A DNA stretch of 64,000 bases from Vagococcus fluvialis. Its GTDB lineage: Bacteria > Bacillota > Bacilli > Lactobacillales > Vagococcaceae. The notes under the pieces were generated by a model. It saw only the letters and a program-made list of their open reading frames with translations. It was not told the DNA's origin and searched no databases. Positions 1-8,881 of the stretch are shown here, in pieces; the first letter of the stretch is position 1; every line of letters begins with the position of its first letter. The stretch covers positions 248,001-312,000 of the forward strand of contig NZ_QPJV01000002.1 in NCBI RefSeq assembly GCF_003337315.1, given 5' to 3'. The position numbers and the translations under genes were made by a program.

Positions 1-1028
1 TTGTTTGGACGGTCTTTAAATTAGACCAAAATCAATGGCTAAATAACGATATAACAAACGGTATTATTGGTGCAATTATTTTTGTTATTATTTCTATTTT
101 TACGTTTCGTTATGTTGGAAGTGCCATTAAAAAAGTAGAAAAATTTATAGGGGAGCAAAGCTTACAAGACATAGTCTTTGGAAGCATTGGTGTGATTGTA
201 GGGCTACTATTAGGGGCTCTCGTATCAATACCTTTATATTCACTAAAAATTGCGTTACTGAATATTTTATTACCAGCGTTAATCATGCTTATTTTAGGTT
301 ATTTTGGTTTTAAAGTAGGAACAACCAAAACGGAAGAGTGGAAGAAACTCTTTGCACCAAGACCTAAAAAAGGTACTGAGGAGATTATTGATAAAAAATC
401 AACTAGTAATTTCCATCAATACAAAATTTTAGATACAAGTGTGATTATTGATGGCCGTATTTATGATGTGGCTAAAACAGGATTTATTGAGGGAACACTT
501 TTAATTCCTAATTTTGTTCTATATGAGTTACAATATATTGCAGACTCGGGAGATAGTTTAAAACGAGTTCGTGGTCGTCGTGGTTTAGATATTCTAAATG
601 CCCTTCAAAAAGAACCGAATATTTCAGTTGAAATGTATGAAGGTGATTTTGAAGATATTCAAGAAGTTGATAGTAAATTAATTAAGCTTGCTAAAATGTT
701 AGATGGAATTGTCGTAACAAATGATTATAATTTAAACAAAGTTAGTGAGTTTCAAAATGTGCCGGTTTTTAATATTAATGCTTTAGCTAATGCTATCAAA
801 CCAGTTGTTATTCCTGGTGAGACTATGGACGTTTTAGTGATGAAGGACGGAACAGAACGTCAGCAAGGTGTAGCTTATTTAGATGATGGGACAATGGTTG
901 TTGTTGAAGATGGTAAACACTTTATGAATAAAAGAATCAACGTTATTGTTACAAGTGCACTACAGACAGCTGCAGGGCGTATGATTTTTGCTAAACCGTC
1001 TCATTCACAAACAACGATTAATAATTAA
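1..1028 (+). CDS. yacL: PIN/TRAM-domain membrane protein, YacL family (5' end missing)
   Basis: The reading frame is open from base 3, so the gene starts left of the window; the first GTG at 192 lies inside a membrane segment and is not the true start. Visible order: hydrophobic membrane segments up to about base 330, a PIN-like nuclease domain opening with ILDTSVIIDGRIYDV, and a C-terminal TRAM-like segment starting near VVIPGETMDVLVMKDG. The family is described as membrane-anchored PIN/TRAM proteins of uncertain substrate, usually sitting between radA/disA and gltX in Firmicutes, and gltX does follow here. The nuclease role is inferred from the fold only. Confidence 0.85.
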   Translation, partial: VWTVFKLDQNQWLNNDITNGIIGAIIFVIISIFTFRYVGSAIKKVEKFIGEQSLQDIVFGSIGVIVGLLLGALVSIPLYSLKIALLNILLPALIMLILGYFGFKVGTTKTEEWKKLFAPRPKKGTEEIIDKKSTSNFHQYKILDTSVIIDGRIYDVAKTGFIEGTLLIPNFVLYELQYIADSGDSLKRVRGRRGLDILNALQKEPNISVEMYEGDFEDIQEVDSKLIKLAKMLDGIVVTNDYNLNKVSEFQNVPVFNINALANAIKPVVIPGETMDVLVMKDGTERQQGVAYLDDGTMVVVEDGKHFMNKRINVIVTSALQTAAGRMIFAKPSHSQTTINN

Positions 1029-1045
1029 AATAAAAGGATTAAACT

Positions 1046-1102
1046 CTTGTTGTAACCTTTACTAATTCTCTATTTGAGGGTAAAATTTAGGTTAACAACA
1101 AG
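1046..1102 (+). other. Long inverted repeat in the gltX leader
   Basis: CTTGTTGTAACCT at 1046-1058 is complementary, apart from one missing T, to AGGTTAACAACAAG at 1089-1102, with about 30 bases between the arms. No T-run follows, so it is not an ordinary terminator. It may be a leader hairpin of gltX or an attenuated yacL terminator; no T-box motif is seen here. Confidence 0.4.
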
Positions 1103-1135
1103 GAACGGAAAAATTGATGTAAGGAAGGTATTGTC

Positions 1136-2599
1136 ATGACAAAAAAAGTACGTGTAAGATATGCACCAAGCCCAACAGGACATTTACACATTGGAAACGC
1201 AAGAACAGCATTATTTAACTATTTATATGCAAAACACCACGATGGAGATTTTATTATTCGTATTGAAGATACAGATCAAAAACGTAACATTGAAGGTGGA
1301 GAAAAAAGTCAGTTAGATAACTTATCTTGGCTAAATATTGATTGGGATGAGTCACCTGAAAAACCAGGTAAATATGGTCCTTATCGTCAGTCAGAAAGAT
1401 CAGATATTTATTTACCTTTAATTGACCAACTTTTAGCAAGTAACTTAGCTTATAAATGTTACTGTACTGAAGAAGAATTAGAAGTAGAACGTGAAGCTCA
1501 AAAATCTCGTGGAGAAATTCCTCGTTACAATGGAAAATGTGCTAATCTTTCAGCTCAAGAACAAGCACAAAAAGAAGCAGAAGGTATTACACCAGTAGTT
1601 CGCTTCCGTGTACCAAAAAACAGATCATATAGCTTTAACGATTTAGTAAAAGGTAACATTACCTTTGAATCAGATAGTGTTGGTGGGGATTTCGTTATTC
1701 TTAAACGTGACGGTATGCCAACTTATAACTTTGCTGTAGCAGTTGATGATTACATGATGAAAATCACTCACGTTTTACGTGGTGATGATCACATTGCTAA
1801 CACACCAAAACAATTAATGGTTTATGAAGCATTTGGTTGGGAAGCACCAATCTTTGGCCACATGACATTAATTATTAACTCAGAAACAGGTAAAAAATTA
1901 AGTAAACGTGATGAAACCATTTTACAATTCATCGAACAATATCGTGACTTAGGTTACTTACCAGAAGCAATGTTTAACTTCATTGGCTTACTTGGTTGGT
2001 CTCCAGTTGGCGAAGAAGAAATTTTCTCTCAAGAAGAGTTTATTAAAATGTTTGATGCAGATCGTTTAGGTAAATCACCAGCAGCCTTTGATAACAAAAA
2101 ACTTGAGTGGATTAGTAACCAATACATGAAACAAGTTGAACGTTCTGAAATGGCAAAACTTGCTTTGCCATACTTAGTTGAAGCAAAATTAGTAGAAGAA
2201 AATCCATCAGCTGAAAAATTAGCGTGGGTAGAAGAGTTAGTTTCTCTATACCAACCTCAAATGAGCTATGCTGGAGAAATTGTTGAATTATCAAGTCTAT
2301 TCTTTAACGACACACTTTCTTTAGATGATGCTGCTAAAGAAGTATTAGCAGGAGAAACTGTTCCAGAAGTTTTAGCAGCTTTTGCTAAAAATATTGCGAA
2401 ATTAGAAGTCTTTGAAGCAGCTGACATTAAAGCTTGTATTAAAGCTGTTCAAAAAGAAACTGGTGTTAAAGGTAAAAACTTATTTATGCCAATTCGTGTA
2501 GCAGTCAGCGGACAAATGCATGGACCTGAGTTAGCAGAAACAATTATGCTTTTAGGAAAAGAAAAAGTATTAGATCATATTAAACAAGCGACAAACTAA
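1136..2599 (+). CDS. gltX: Glutamyl-tRNA synthetase
   Basis: Class I aminoacyl-tRNA synthetase of 487 residues, the usual bacterial length. The HIGH-type signature lies in [13 protein letters not shown] near residue 9 and the KMSKS-type signature is KLSKRDE near residue 254, with an all-helical anticodon-binding C-terminal domain. It charges tRNA-Glu in the cytoplasm; in Firmicutes lacking GlnRS the enzyme is commonly non-discriminating and also loads Glu on tRNA-Gln, which cannot be told from this window. The ATG has an AAGGAAGG ribosome binding site. It precedes the cysteine T-box and cysE-cysS, the order found in Bacillus and Enterococcus. Confidence 0.97.
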   Translation: MTKKVRVRYAPSPTGHLHIGNARTALFNYLYAKHHDGDFIIRIEDTDQKRNIEGGEKSQLDNLSWLNIDWDESPEKPGKYGPYRQSERSDIYLPLIDQLLASNLAYKCYCTEEELEVEREAQKSRGEIPRYNGKCANLSAQEQAQKEAEGITPVVRFRVPKNRSYSFNDLVKGNITFESDSVGGDFVILKRDGMPTYNFAVAVDDYMMKITHVLRGDDHIANTPKQLMVYEAFGWEAPIFGHMTLIINSETGKKLSKRDETILQFIEQYRDLGYLPEAMFNFIGLLGWSPVGEEEIFSQEEFIKMFDADRLGKSPAAFDNKKLEWISNQYMKQVERSEMAKLALPYLVEAKLVEENPSAEKLAWVEELVSLYQPQMSYAGEIVELSSLFFNDTLSLDDAAKEVLAGETVPEVLAAFAKNIAKLEVFEAADIKACIKAVQKETGVKGKNLFMPIRVAVSGQMHGPELAETIMLLGKEKVLDHIKQATN

Positions 2600-2626
2600 A
2601 TACGTTGACAAGAAGAGTAAATTTAT

Positions 2627-2834
2627 TTTTTGATTTAGAGAGCCTGTGGGTGGTGAAAACAGGAGAAGAGATAAATTGAAGTGCCTCTTAGAGTAGTTCT
2701 GGTGAAATAAAAAGTAGCTAGAAACGAGTGATAATCGTTATGTTATCAAAAGGTAAGGAAGATTTTTTCTTACGAATAAAAGTGGAACCACGTGTAAACG
2801 TCTTTTAGTTGTTATGACTAAAAGGCGTTTTTTA
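2627..2834 (+). promoter_or_regulatory. T-box riboswitch, cysteine-specific, with terminator
   Basis: The leader before cysE-cysS has the T-box layout. Stem I begins around AGAGAGCC with the GGTGA turn; the specifier-loop side reads GAAGTGCCTC, giving a TGC (Cys) codon at 2682-2684. The antiterminator T-box AGTGGAACCACG lies at 2781-2792. A terminator hairpin with arms AACGTCTTTTAG and CTAAAAGGCGTT plus a T-run occupies 2797-2834. Uncharged tRNA-Cys is expected to favour the antiterminator and so raise expression of cysE and cysS. The specifier assignment is from position and the downstream genes. Confidence 0.9.
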
Positions 2835-2856
2835 TTTTTATAAAGGATGTGAGTTA

Positions 2857-3369
2857 ATGAGTATCAAAGAGGATATTCAAACAGTTAGAAAGCATGACCC
2901 CGCAGCTAAATCAAATGCAGAAGTACTGTTTACTTATCCAGGACTCCATGCTGTGTGAGCACACAGATTATCTCATTTTTTGTATCAAAAAAAATTATAT
3001 TTTTTAGCCAGGTGCCATTCTCAATTTTGGCGATTTGTAACTGGAATTGAAATTCACCCAGGAGCTAAAATAGGGAAACGATTATTTATTGACCATGGTA
3101 TGGGTCTTGTAATTGGTGAGACGACTATCATTGAAGATGATGTGATTTTATTTCACGGGGTTACTTTAGGTGGAACGGGTAATGAGTGTGGTAAAAGGCA
3201 TCCAACTATTAGAAAAGGTGCTATGATTTCAGCGCATGCACAAGTACTTGGGCCTATTGAAATAGGTGAAAATGCAAAAATTGGTGCTTCTGCAGTTGTT
3301 TTAAAAGACATACCTAAAAATGCTACAGCAGTAGGAATTCCTGCGAAAGTAGTAAAAATAAATGAATGA
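2857..3369 (+). pseudogene. cysE: Serine O-acetyltransferase, interrupted by in-frame TGA
   Basis: Translation from ATG 2857, which has an AAGGATGTGAG site upstream, runs 33 codons to a TGA at 2956-2958, then continues in the same frame to 3369. The stop falls within GLHAV*AHR, where CysE proteins normally carry Trp (GLHAVWAHR), so one TGG-to-TGA change explains it. After the stop the left-handed beta-helix acetyltransferase is intact, including [18 protein letters not shown] and HGVTLGGTG. CysE makes O-acetylserine for cysteine synthesis. A weak in-frame TTG at 2980 could only give a 129-residue product without the N-terminal helices. If real, the lesion predicts loss of this route to cysteine. 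Confidence 0.85.
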
Positions 3370-3380
3370 GGAGAAACGTG

Positions 3381-4787
3381 ATGAAAATTTATAATACGAT
3401 GACTAGACAAAAAGAAGAATTTAAAACAATTGAACCAGGAAAAGTTCGTATGTACCTATGTGGACCAACTGTTTATAACTATATTCATGTAGGTAACGCA
3501 CGAAGTACAGTTGCTTTTGATACAGTTAGACGTTATTTAGAGTATAAGGGTTATGAAGTCAATTACGTGTCTAACTTTACGGATGTAGATGACCGTATTA
3601 TTAATCAAGCCATTGAAGAAGGGGTATCTACAAAAGAAATTGCTGATAAATACATTGATGCTTTTACAGAAGATACAGGCAAATTAAACGTTAAGCCAGC
3701 ATGTGTTCATCCTCGTGTAATTGATCATATCGAAGAAATTATCGAATTTGTTGAAGCTTTAATTGAAAAAGGTTTTGCTTATGAGTCACAAGGAGATGTA
3801 TATTACCGTGCTCGTAAATTTAAAAACTATGGTCAATTAAGTAATAAATCTCTTGATGAATTAGAAGTAGGAGCTAGTCAACGCACTGGTAGCGAACAAG
3901 ATAAAAAAGAAGATCCACTTGATTTTGCTTTGTGGAAAGCTGCCAAAGAAGGAGAAGTTTCTTGGAATTCTCCTTGGGGAGCAGGACGTCCTGGGTGGCA
4001 TATTGAGTGTTCTGTAATGGTTAATAAACATTTAGGAACAACGATTGATATTCATGCTGGGGGACAAGATTTAGAATTTCCTCACCATGAAAATGAAATT
4101 GCTCAAAGTGAAGCGAAAACAGGAGAAACCTTTGCTAATTATTGGATGCATAATGCTTACTTAACTGTTGGTGAGTCAGGTGAGAAAATGAGTAAATCAC
4201 TTAAAAACTTTGTGACAGCTCATGAATTAATGGAAGAAGTAGATCCTGAGATTGTAAGATTTGCTTTAGCAAAAACTCATTATCGTCATCCAATGCCATT
4301 TAACGAAGTGATTATTAAAGAAGCTACAAGTAACCTATCTAAAATTAAAAGTAGTTTAAATAATACTTTATTTAGACTAGAGCAAGCGGAAAAGTCCTTA
4401 GAAGATGATCAAGATTACTTAAACGAGTTGAAACAAATTAAAGAGCAATTTGAAAAAGGTATGGATGACGACTTTAATGCGGCTAATGGTATTACAGCTG
4501 TTTATAGCTTAGTAAAATGGCTAAATGCCTATCTTGAAAAAAATAAGGTCTCACAAGTTGTCTTGGAACAATCAGTAGCCTTATTAACAACTTTAATGGC
4601 TGTTTTTGGTCTTGATTTAGGTAAAAAAGAAATGCTTGATGAAGAAATTGAAGCTCTAATTGAAGAGCGTAATGCTGCTCGTAAAAATAAAGATTTTAAA
4701 CGAAGTGATGATATTAGAGATGAGTTAAAAGAAATGGGAATTATTTTAGAAGATACTTCTCAAGGAACTAGATGGAGTAGAGCATAA
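3381..4787 (+). CDS. cysS: Cysteinyl-tRNA synthetase
   Basis: Class I synthetase with the HIGH-type motif in YNYIHVGNARS, zinc ligands including the Cys in MYLCGPT and the later HHENE segment, and the KMSKS motif in GEKMSKSLKN. I chose ATG 3381 over an upstream in-frame start at 3366 because GAGGAGAAA at 3369-3377 is correctly spaced only for 3381. It charges tRNA-Cys. It follows cysE in the T-box-controlled operon and its stop overlaps the mrnC start by one base. Confidence 0.97.
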   Translation: MKIYNTMTRQKEEFKTIEPGKVRMYLCGPTVYNYIHVGNARSTVAFDTVRRYLEYKGYEVNYVSNFTDVDDRIINQAIEEGVSTKEIADKYIDAFTEDTGKLNVKPACVHPRVIDHIEEIIEFVEALIEKGFAYESQGDVYYRARKFKNYGQLSNKSLDELEVGASQRTGSEQDKKEDPLDFALWKAAKEGEVSWNSPWGAGRPGWHIECSVMVNKHLGTTIDIHAGGQDLEFPHHENEIAQSEAKTGETFANYWMHNAYLTVGESGEKMSKSLKNFVTAHELMEEVDPEIVRFALAKTHYRHPMPFNEVIIKEATSNLSKIKSSLNNTLFRLEQAEKSLEDDQDYLNELKQIKEQFEKGMDDDFNAANGITAVYSLVKWLNAYLEKNKVSQVVLEQSVALLTTLMAVFGLDLGKKEMLDEEIEALIEERNAARKNKDFKRSDDIRDELKEMGIILEDTSQGTRWSRA

Positions 4788-5194
4788 TGAGTGAGAACAA
4801 AGATTTTTCTTTATTAAGTGGTTTGACATTGGCTTATATTGGAGACGCGATTTACGAAGTCTATATTAGAGACTTTTTAATCAGATCAGGGCAAACAAGA
4901 CCAAACCAATTGCACCGCTTAGCGACACACTATGTGTCTGCTAAAGCGCAGCATTACTTAATAGAGTTAATGATGGAAGAAGATTTTCTAACAAAAGAAG
5001 AGTTAGCTATTTATAAAAGAGGACGTAATGCTAAGAGTCACACAAGCGCTAAAAACACGTCAGTCTTCATTTATAGAGCGTCAACTGGTTTTGAGTGTTT
5101 AATTGGTTATTTACATTTAACAGAGCAAAAAACGCGTTTAGATGAAGTTGTTGCTTGGTGCATTGAAAGGATAGGCGAGAAGAGTGAGAAATAA
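4787..5194 (+). CDS. mrnC: Mini-ribonuclease III
   Basis: A 135-residue RNase III catalytic domain without a double-stranded-RNA-binding domain, as in Bacillus MrnC, which trims 23S rRNA precursor ends. The N-terminal segment LTLAYIGDAIYEVYIRDF carries the acidic residues of the RNase III signature. ATG overlaps the cysS stop by one base and the gene overlaps rlmB by 11 bases, indicating translational coupling. The neighbourhood (cysS-mrnC-rlmB-yacP) is the conserved Firmicutes arrangement. Confidence 0.93.
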   Translation: MSENKDFSLLSGLTLAYIGDAIYEVYIRDFLIRSGQTRPNQLHRLATHYVSAKAQHYLIELMMEEDFLTKEELAIYKRGRNAKSHTSAKNTSVFIYRASTGFECLIGYLHLTEQKTRLDEVVAWCIERIGEKSEK

Positions 5195-6002
5195 GAGAGA
5201 ACCTAAGAAAGACTTTAAAAAAGATAATAAAAAAGATAACAGAAGAGACAACCGTGAAGAACGAGAACCTGTTTCTTTAGAAGATGTTGTTTTTGGACCA
5301 TATCCAACAATTGAAGCTTTGCAAGCAAGAAGAGGAAATAAATTATTTATTCAAGAAGATTTAAAAAGTCATCGAATTGAAGAATTAAAAGAGTTATCTA
5401 AAGAATTTTCAGTACCAATCGTTTGGGCACCAAAAACTAAATTAGATGATATGACAAATAAAGAAAATCATCAGGGAATTGTATTAAAAATTACCCCTTA
5501 CGAATATTTATCTTTAGAGGATTTATTAACTCAAACAAAACAGAAAGAAAATCGCTTTTTCTTAATTTTAGATAGTATTATGGATCCCCATAATTTAGGT
5601 TCAATTATGAGAACTGCTGACGCTGTTAATGTAGACGGTATTATTATTCCAAAACACAGAGCAGTTGGCATTACACCAGTAGTTGTTAAAACTTCTACAG
5701 GGGCTGTAGAACACGTTCCTGTAGCTCGTGTGACAAATCTAAGTCAAACCATTAAGAAACTAAAAGAAGAGAATATTTGGATTTTTGGAACAGATATGAC
5801 TGGTACAGATTATACTCATTGGAATGTGGCTGGAGACATTGCTTTAGTGATTGGAAATGAAGGTAAGGGAATGAGTTCAGCTCTAAAAAAAGAAATGGAT
5901 GAAATGATTACTATTCCAATTGATGGTCATGTTCAAAGTTTAAATGCTAGTGTTGCTGCTGGGCTTTTAATGTATGAAGTTCACAGAAAGCGTCGTAAGT
6001 AG
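5184..6002 (+). CDS. rlmB: 23S rRNA 2'-O-ribose G2251 methyltransferase, TrmH/SpoU family
   Basis: 272 residues beginning at a GTG. A Lys/Asp/Arg-rich N-terminal tail (about residues 1-30) precedes the SpoU substrate-binding domain; the SPOUT knot methyltransferase motifs are ILDSIMDPHNLGSIMRTADA, VIGNEGKGMS and SLNASVAAGLLMYE. The charged tail is longer than in some family members but common in lactic acid bacteria. It acts on the ribosomal large-subunit RNA and lies in the mrnC-rlmB-yacP operon. Confidence 0.93.
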   Translation: MRNKREPKKDFKKDNKKDNRRDNREEREPVSLEDVVFGPYPTIEALQARRGNKLFIQEDLKSHRIEELKELSKEFSVPIVWAPKTKLDDMTNKENHQGIVLKITPYEYLSLEDLLTQTKQKENRFFLILDSIMDPHNLGSIMRTADAVNVDGIIIPKHRAVGITPVVVKTSTGAVEHVPVARVTNLSQTIKKLKEENIWIFGTDMTGTDYTHWNVAGDIALVIGNEGKGMSSALKKEMDEMITIPIDGHVQSLNASVAAGLLMYEVHRKRRK

Positions 6003-6005
6003 CAA

Positions 6006-6542
6006 ATGAATAGGCAAATGAAACGTCAAGTCTTATTTGTAGATGGGTATAACATGATTGGTGCTTGGCCGGTCTTAAATAAATTGAAAAAACAAGAAAA
6101 GCTAGGAGACGCAAGAGATACTTTACTTTTTATGCTTTCAAACTACGCCAAGTATGAAGGAATTGAAATTATTGTTGTTTTTGATGCACAATTAGTTCCA
6201 GGCATTCAGCAAACTTATAAAGAATATGGTCTAACGGTTATTTTTACAAAAGAGGAAGAAACTGCTGATACTTACATTGAAAGAGAAGCAAGTGGTAGAA
6301 TTAATCCTTTAACCCACGTTCGAGTAGCAACAAGTGATATGGCAGAGCAATGGATTATCTTCTCAAGAGGAGCTCTCAGAGTTTCAGCAAGAGAATTATA
6401 TAAAGCTATTAAAGAATCTGAAAAAAAAATATTGCTTCATGCTGAAGATTACCAGTTTGAAAATTATCGCAGAAAAAGCCCGTGGTCTAAGTCACAAATG
6501 GAAAAATTACAAAAGATATATAATGAATTAGAAGATAATTAA
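6006..6542 (+). CDS. yacP: NYN-domain (PIN-like) ribonuclease, YacP/Rae1 family
   Basis: 178 residues with the NYN signature FVDGYNMIGAWP near the N-terminus and the acidic TADTYIER segment. Bacillus YacP (Rae1) is a ribosome-associated endoribonuclease; that function is transferred by family. The start is uncertain: ATG 6006 has no clear Shine-Dalgarno, whereas ATG 6018 has a weak AGG five bases upstream and gives the N-terminus MKRQVLFVDGYN. The gene closes the operon and is followed by a strong terminator. Confidence 0.88.
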   Translation: MNRQMKRQVLFVDGYNMIGAWPVLNKLKKQEKLGDARDTLLFMLSNYAKYEGIEIIVVFDAQLVPGIQQTYKEYGLTVIFTKEEETADTYIEREASGRINPLTHVRVATSDMAEQWIIFSRGALRVSARELYKAIKESEKKILLHAEDYQFENYRRKSPWSKSQMEKLQKIYNELEDN

Positions 6543-6582
6543 ACACAAAGAGGAACGAGAGTTCTCTTTTGTGTTTTTTTTA
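6542..6582 (+). terminator. Intrinsic terminator after yacP
   Basis: AACACAAAGAGGAAC and GTTCTCTTTTGTGTT form a nearly perfect 15-base stem with loop GAGA, followed by a run of T. It separates the cysS-to-yacP operon from the sigma factor gene. Confidence 0.85.
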
Positions 6583-6601
6583 TTTATGTTACTATTTTCC
6601 A

Positions 6602-6621
6602 GTAAGAAGGAAACGTTTTCA
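6602..6621 (+). promoter_or_regulatory. cre-like site and one copy of a 14-bp inverted repeat upstream of the sigma factor
   Basis: AAGGAAACGTTTTCA at 6607-6621 matches the CcpA cre pattern WTGNAANCGNWNNCA with one mismatch. It overlaps GTAAGAAGGAAACG (6602-6615), whose exact reverse complement occurs at 7223-7236 just after the gene. A regulatory role is inferred from position only. Confidence 0.35.
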
Positions 6622-6641
6622 TTTAAAACAGGGGGATTTTT

Positions 6642-7214
6642 ATGAAAGAAGAGCAAGAACTAATAAGACAAGCAAGAGAAGGATCAGAAGAAGCTTTTGA
6701 ATGTATTTTTAAAAAGTATATGCCGATTGTTTTACATCAAAGGAGTAAATCTTATTTAAGGTTTTATGACTTAGATGATTGGTTGCAAGAGGGGAGAATT
6801 GTTTGCTATCAGTCCATTCATCGTTATGATTGCTATAAAAATGTGACATTTGGCTTATTTTTTAAAATTAACTTTGAAAGGTGGGTCATTAGTGCCATTC
6901 GTTTTCAAGAAGCTCAAAAAAGAAAAATTAATCAGGTAACTGATTCTCTAGATTATCAAATAGAGTTAAAAGGTGAAGGGCTTAATGGGTTTCAAGAAGA
7001 TTTGAAAGCTGAAACTAGTCTAGAATATGTGTTTATTAGAGAAACCTTAGAAAATTTTTCAACATGTTTATCTGATTTTGAAAGAGATGTCTATGAATAT
7101 GTATTACAAGGGGAGGATATGGATAGTATTGCTAAGCATTTAAATGTATCAAGGCAAAAGGTAGATTGTGGTTATAGTCGATTAAAGAGAAAATTGAAGA
7201 ATAAATTTTCTTAG
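6642..7214 (+). CDS. SigH/ComX-like alternative RNA polymerase sigma factor
   Basis: 190 residues with region 2 (about 5-85, including YDLDDWLQEGRI, the core-binding and -10 recognition segment) and a C-terminal helix-turn-helix region 4 (about 140-185, LSDFERDVYEYVLQGEDMDSI then HLNVSRQKVDCGYSRLKRK). Size and position after yacP match the SigH group of Bacillus and the ComX competence sigma factors of streptococci. Its regulon cannot be told here. An AGGGGG ribosome binding site precedes ATG 6642. The 5' region carries a cre-like site and a 14-bp repeat that recurs inverted after the stop codon. Confidence 0.85.
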   Translation: MKEEQELIRQAREGSEEAFECIFKKYMPIVLHQRSKSYLRFYDLDDWLQEGRIVCYQSIHRYDCYKNVTFGLFFKINFERWVISAIRFQEAQKRKINQVTDSLDYQIELKGEGLNGFQEDLKAETSLEYVFIRETLENFSTCLSDFERDVYEYVLQGEDMDSIAKHLNVSRQKVDCGYSRLKRKLKNKFS

Positions 7215-7296
7215 TGAATTGTCGTTTCCTTCTTACGATGTTCAAAAAAAAGATATTTAAAGAACATAAATAAATAATTAAAAAAGAATAAAATAG

Positions 7297-7325
7297 TTGA
7301 TTATGAAATCGTGTTATGATAGAAT
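7297..7325 (+). promoter_or_regulatory. Sigma-A promoter of veg
   Basis: TTGATT (7297-7302), 17-base spacer, TAGAAT (7320-7325), about 48 bases upstream of the veg start codon. Confidence 0.75.
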
Positions 7326-7373
7326 TTGTAGTTTTTTCATTATTGTGTTACAATTATGGGAGAGGTGAGTTAG

Positions 7374-7634
7374 ATGGCAGCGAGTATTTTAACAATTAAA
7401 GAAGAGTTGGAAAATAAAATTGGGAGTCGAATTAAGCTAGTCGCACAGACTGGAAGAAAACGACAAACAGAACGTAGTGGGATTTTATCAGAAACATACC
7501 CTTCTGTTTTTATCGTTGATTTAGATCAAGATGAGAATGCTTTTGAGAGAGTGTCGTACAGCTATGCTGACATTTTAACAAAATCAGTTGAAGTTCAGTT
7601 TTCAGAAGATGAAGACAAAGAACTAATGGGATAA
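7374..7634 (+). CDS. veg: Veg family protein (DUF1021)
   Basis: 86 residues, the usual size of Veg, a small highly conserved Firmicutes protein linked in Bacillus subtilis to biofilm gene control and spore outgrowth; its biochemical role is unclear. The recognisable core is LENKIGSRIKLVAQTGRKRQ and the SGILSETYPSVFIVDLD strand region. ATG 7374 follows a strong AGAGGTGAG site and its own good promoter, so it is monocistronic. Confidence 0.9.
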   Translation: MAASILTIKEELENKIGSRIKLVAQTGRKRQTERSGILSETYPSVFIVDLDQDENAFERVSYSYADILTKSVEVQFSEDEDKELMG

Positions 7635-7641
7635 AAATACT

Positions 7642-7675
7642 GAGCCTAATAGATACTATTCGGGCTTTTTATTTT
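7642..7675 (+). terminator. Terminator of veg
   Basis: Imperfect stem GAGCCTAATAG / CTATTCGGGCT followed by TTTTTATTTT. Confidence 0.65.
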
Positions 7676-7689
7676 GTCTAAAAATAAGA

Positions 7690-7735
7690 AAAAGCAATCG
7701 AGATAAGCTATGAACTTATCTTGATTGCTTTTTTA
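7690..7735 (-). terminator. Terminator of prsA, probably bidirectional
   Basis: AAAAGCAATCGAGATAAG and CTTATCTTGATTGCTTTT form an 18-base stem around a short loop, with T-rich tails on both strands. It lies directly after the prsA stop. Confidence 0.85.
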
Positions 7736-7739
7736 GTTC

Positions 7740-8732
7740 TTATTTAGTTGAATCTGTTTCTTCTTTTTTGTCTTCTTTTTTATCTGCTTTAGATGACTCT
7801 TCAGTTTTAACTTCTTTTTGTGGTAAGTAAGGAGTTAAGATATCTTTGAAGTCTTTGTCAGCAATTTTAACATTCGCTTTTTCTAATTCTTTACCAATAA
7901 CTTCTTGTTGGAAAGTAGGGTCAGCAAGTTTAGCTTCTTCAGTTAATTTAGTTAATTCTTTTTCAAATTTTTTGTAGTCGTTACCTTTTTTCTGGTTTTT
8001 AATCATTTTCACGATGTAGTATGATTCAGCACCTGTTGTCATATCAGTTGCAGTTAAGACTTCTGATACAGCACCGTCTTCTAATTTATAAGCAGCTTCT
8101 TTTACAGTATCTGGAATAGAAACATGCTCAGGTTTTGTTGTGTAAGTAGAGTCAAAAGTAACTTTACCACCATCTGCTTTTGTTGTTTCGTCTAAAGATT
8201 TGTCTTTAGCAACATCATCAAATGATTTACCATCTTTAATTTCTTTAAGAGCAGCATTAGCAGCATCTTCTGAATCTAATTTAATGATTTGAGTATCAAC
8301 GCTTGGATGGTAAGTAGCCCAAGTTTCTTTTAAGTCATCTTCTTTAATTTCCATGTGTGCTTTTAACATTTCTTTGAAAGCTAATTGAGATTTGATGCTT
8401 TCTTTGTATGTTTTAGTTGTCAAACCATTTTGTTTTAATAAGTCTTCAAAAGCTTTTTTACCACCATTTTGCTCTTGCATGTCATTGTATTGTTTGTCGA
8501 TTTCTTTTGTATCAACTTTGCTACCGTATTCTTTATCAGTGATATTGTTTAAAATCATACCTGTTAAGACTTGACCAGTAGTGTTAGTGTCTTTTTTTAA
8601 TTCGTTGTATAAATCTTGTTCAGTAATTTTAGCACCTTTCATTGAGGCAACCTCTTTACTACTTGAACAACCAGCTAGAGTTAAAACTCCTAAAAGAGTT
8701 ACTGCAGCTATTTTAAATGCTTTGTTTTTCAT
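7740..8732 (-). CDS. prsA: PrsA foldase lipoprotein, peptidyl-prolyl isomerase
   Basis: Extracytoplasmic folding factor of about 330 residues. The signal peptide ends in the lipobox LAGC (Cys about residue 22 from the chosen start), so it is lipid-anchored on the outer face of the membrane. A parvulin domain lies around residues 130-230 (TQIIKLDSEDAANAALKEI, GGKVTFDS), and the tail is Lys/Glu/Ser-rich. I chose ATG 8732 over GTG 8744 because AGGAT sits on top of the GTG but upstream of the ATG. Neighbours ytxH, hit and ecsAB form the export-related group known from Bacillus. Confidence 0.92.
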   Translation of the reverse strand: MKNKAFKIAAVTLLGVLTLAGCSSSKEVASMKGAKITEQDLYNELKKDTNTTGQVLTGMILNNITDKEYGSKVDTKEIDKQYNDMQEQNGGKKAFEDLLKQNGLTTKTYKESIKSQLAFKEMLKAHMEIKEDDLKETWATYHPSVDTQIIKLDSEDAANAALKEIKDGKSFDDVAKDKSLDETTKADGGKVTFDSTYTTKPEHVSIPDTVKEAAYKLEDGAVSEVLTATDMTTGAESYYIVKMIKNQKKGNDYKKFEKELTKLTEEAKLADPTFQQEVIGKELEKANVKIADKDFKDILTPYLPQKEVKTEESSKADKKEDKKEETDSTK

Positions 8733-8796
8733 TAAATAATGCACATCCTATTCATATATAATTTTTACTTGTGTCTCGTTTTACATCACGAATATT

Positions 8797-8805
8797 ACTA
8801 TAACA
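8797..8805 (-). promoter_or_regulatory. Extended -10 promoter of prsA
   Basis: On the minus strand TGTTATAGT gives an extended -10 about 65 bases upstream of the start codon; no good -35 is visible. Confidence 0.5.
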
Positions 8806-8881
8806 CACTCTTGTTTTAAAAAATATGGAATTCAAAAAAAATTCATATAATAAACACATGTTTAATTAAATCAAAGGTGGG

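Noticed and set aside
192-1028. yacL starting at GTG 192
   Set aside because: The frame is open to the window edge and the upstream residues are hydrophobic and family-like, so the gene is merely truncated by the window.
2956-2958. cysE TGA as recoded Trp or selenocysteine
   Set aside because: TGA is used as an ordinary stop elsewhere in the window (for example padR and cysE itself), and no SECIS-like structure follows.
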